In this document: positions 62,992 through 64,000 of the stretch, piece by piece
Numbering within the stretch: position 1 is the first letter of the stretch
How the letters are laid out: each line of letters starts with the position of its first letter
Source of the DNA: Oxalobacteraceae bacterium
GTDB taxonomy: Bacteria > Pseudomonadota > Gammaproteobacteria > Burkholderiales > Burkholderiaceae_D
Assembly: GCA_947448025.1 (NCBI GenBank)
Contig: CANFLV010000003.1
Coordinates: 1-64,000 of the forward strand
Length of the DNA stretch: 64,000 nt
Direction: 5' to 3'
The notes under the pieces: generated by a model
What the model was told of the DNA's origin: nothing
Databases searched by the model: none
Seen by the model: only the letters and a program-made list of their open reading frames with translations
Translations under genes and position numbers: made by a program

Positions 62992-64000
62992 GACATTGGG
63001 TCCGTGAATGAATTACTTGGGCGTGGCAAACGTATGCGCATCAGTGCGCCGCCAAGATCGCTGGCATCCGCCTTGATCGTGCCACCATGGGCGAAAATAA
63101 TTTGCTGCACGATTGCCAGCCCGAGGCCCACACCGCCCTCGCGACGCGAGAAAAATGGCTCAAAAATACGGGAACGCTCGGCCGGTGCAATACCCGGGCC
63201 ATTATCAGCAATGTCGATGATGAATTCTGTCATGGTCAATTCGGTACGAATCTCAATGGTGCCGCCCTTGGGGACAATTTGAAGGGCATTATGCAGCAGG
63301 TTGAGCAGCACCTGCATGATTTGCTCGGCATCGCCGTCCACGACCGGGTCACTGGCGACAAGATGTTCCACGACCTGCATCTGTGCCTTGTCGATCTGCG
63401 CGCCCAATAGTGAACGTGTCTGCCGTATCAAGCCATGCAGGTCGATCGGCGTCTTGTTCAAGGCGCGCGGACGGGCACTGTCGAGCATGGCGGACACTAG
63501 GCGATTAAGCCGCTCCGTTTCGCTTTCGATGAAGCCGACCAGCTCGCGCCCTTCGGCTGAAATGCCCGACTCACGCCGCAACATTTGTCCGGACGAGCGC
63601 AAGATACCCAAAGGCGTACGGATCTCATGAAAAATGACCGATGCCATTTCGCCGACCACGGCCAGCTTCGAGGCTCGCACCAGGTCGCTTTGTGCCTGAT
63701 CGATTTCTTGCACCATGTGCGTAAAAGCGCGGCCTAGTTCACCCACCTCACCAGTTGCCGCTGGTGGCGTCCCCTGAGAACTTTGGCCGGGCTTGTAGCG
63801 GCGCGTAAAGGCCGTGAGGGCGATAATCGGACGCGCAATCGCGCCACTGATTTTGCCTGCGGCAATGAGCGTGACCAGCAGCACCGCCGCCAATATCGCA
63901 AAAAAAATCAGCGCCATCCTGTGGACAGGCGCCAGAGCTTCACTCTTGGGCTGAATCACCAGCGCGCTCAAGCCCATCCCGGCAAATCCGGCAAACTCGC
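62988..64000 (-). CDS. Sensor histidine kinase, partner of the NtrC-type regulator (N-terminus outside window)
   Basis: The reading frame is open to the right edge, so the sensor domain is cut; an internal ATG at 63977 is not a likely start. Visible parts are the end of a periplasmic domain (EFAGFAGMGLSALVIQP), a TM helix (MALIFFAILAAVLLVTLIAA), HAMP, HisKA with SVIFHEIRTPLGILRSSGQM, and HATPase (LLNLLHNALQIV, ADNGPGIAPAERSRIFEPFF, GVGLGLAIVQQIIFAHGG). The stop overlaps the regulator start (ATGA). Confidence 0.93.
   Translation of the reverse strand, partial: EFAGFAGMGLSALVIQPKSEALAPVHRMALIFFAILAAVLLVTLIAAGKISGAIARPIIALTAFTRRYKPGQSSQGTPPAATGEVGELGRAFTHMVQEIDQAQSDLVRASKLAVVGEMASVIFHEIRTPLGILRSSGQMLRRESGISAEGRELVGFIESETERLNRLVSAMLDSARPRALNKTPIDLHGLIRQTRSLLGAQIDKAQMQVVEHLVASDPVVDGDAEQIMQVLLNLLHNALQIVPKGGTIEIRTELTMTEFIIDIADNGPGIAPAERSRIFEPFFSRREGGVGLGLAIVQQIIFAHGGTIKADASDLGGALMRIRLPRPSNSFTDPMS

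Noticed and set aside
1-64000. tRNA, rRNA, prophage or intact insertion sequence
   Set aside because: No transposase, integrase or phage structural frames and no tRNA cloverleaf pattern were found by eye; short RNA genes could still be missed.

Overview
The window looks like chromosomal DNA of a betaproteobacterium in the Burkholderiales, most likely Oxalobacteraceae-like. This is inferred from moderately GC-rich coding DNA, a complete MSHA-type pilus operon, a PilY1/minor pilin operon, a CYTH-CHAD protein, DUF3562 and DUF2076 proteins and malate synthase G. Genes are dense. There is no rRNA, tRNA, CRISPR array, intact insertion sequence or prophage.

Region 1 (about 1-14.5 kb) is a phosphate and polyphosphate neighbourhood: pstS, ppk1, sixA, upp, an OlsB-like acyltransferase, a histone-H1-like/ribbon-helix-helix protein, ppx, a TonB-dependent receptor and a CYTH-CHAD protein, followed by DUF3562, a tandem universal stress protein and ppnN. 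By eye I find 11-bp-spaced TGTCAT-type direct repeats (Pho boxes) in front of pstS, ppk1, olsB, ppx and, more weakly, the TonB receptor. The region therefore reads as a local Pho regulon that covers phosphate uptake, polyphosphate turnover, phosphorus-free membrane lipid and an outer-membrane receptor. A simple-sequence repeat tract and a long near-perfect inverted repeat lie upstream of olsB.

Region 2 (14.6-22.2 kb, minus strand) is the type IVa minor pilin operon pilE-fimU-pilV-pilW-pilX-pilY1, tightly packed. Region 3 (22.3-27.1 kb) holds a thiolase paired with a fused malonate-decarboxylase-like carboxyltransferase, a candidate small-membrane-protein/sRNA locus, a NERD nuclease-helicase and a 43-aa membrane protein.

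Region 4 (27.4-32.6 kb) is a four-gene signalling operon: membrane-anchored NMT1-like solute-binding protein, histidine kinase, single-domain response regulator, and a receiver-PAS-GGDEF-EAL protein with a degenerate GGDEF site. It converges on copA, which faces copZ across a textbook 19-bp-spacer MerR/CueR promoter. Region 5 (35.1-47.7 kb, minus strand) is an MSHA pilus operon (mshE-G-A-C-D-O-P-like-I-I2-J-K-L-M-N). Its motor ATPase carries the c-di-GMP-binding MshEN domain, and a perfect FNR/Anr-type palindrome sits in front of mshA. Polarity of these genes and the neighbouring c-di-GMP gene suggest, but do not prove, a signalling link.

Region 6 (48-64 kb) contains a haloacid dehalogenase, malate synthase G, a Csu-type (archaic) chaperone-usher fimbrial operon with a Gly/Asn-rich pilin, a DCC protein, an orphan Tat-exported molybdenum hydroxylase large subunit, DUF2076, an orphan ParA with nearby DnaA-box-like sites, an orphan CcmA-like ATPase and an NtrC-type two-component pair that is cut by the window end. 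Three different pilus systems in one window point to a surface-associated lifestyle.
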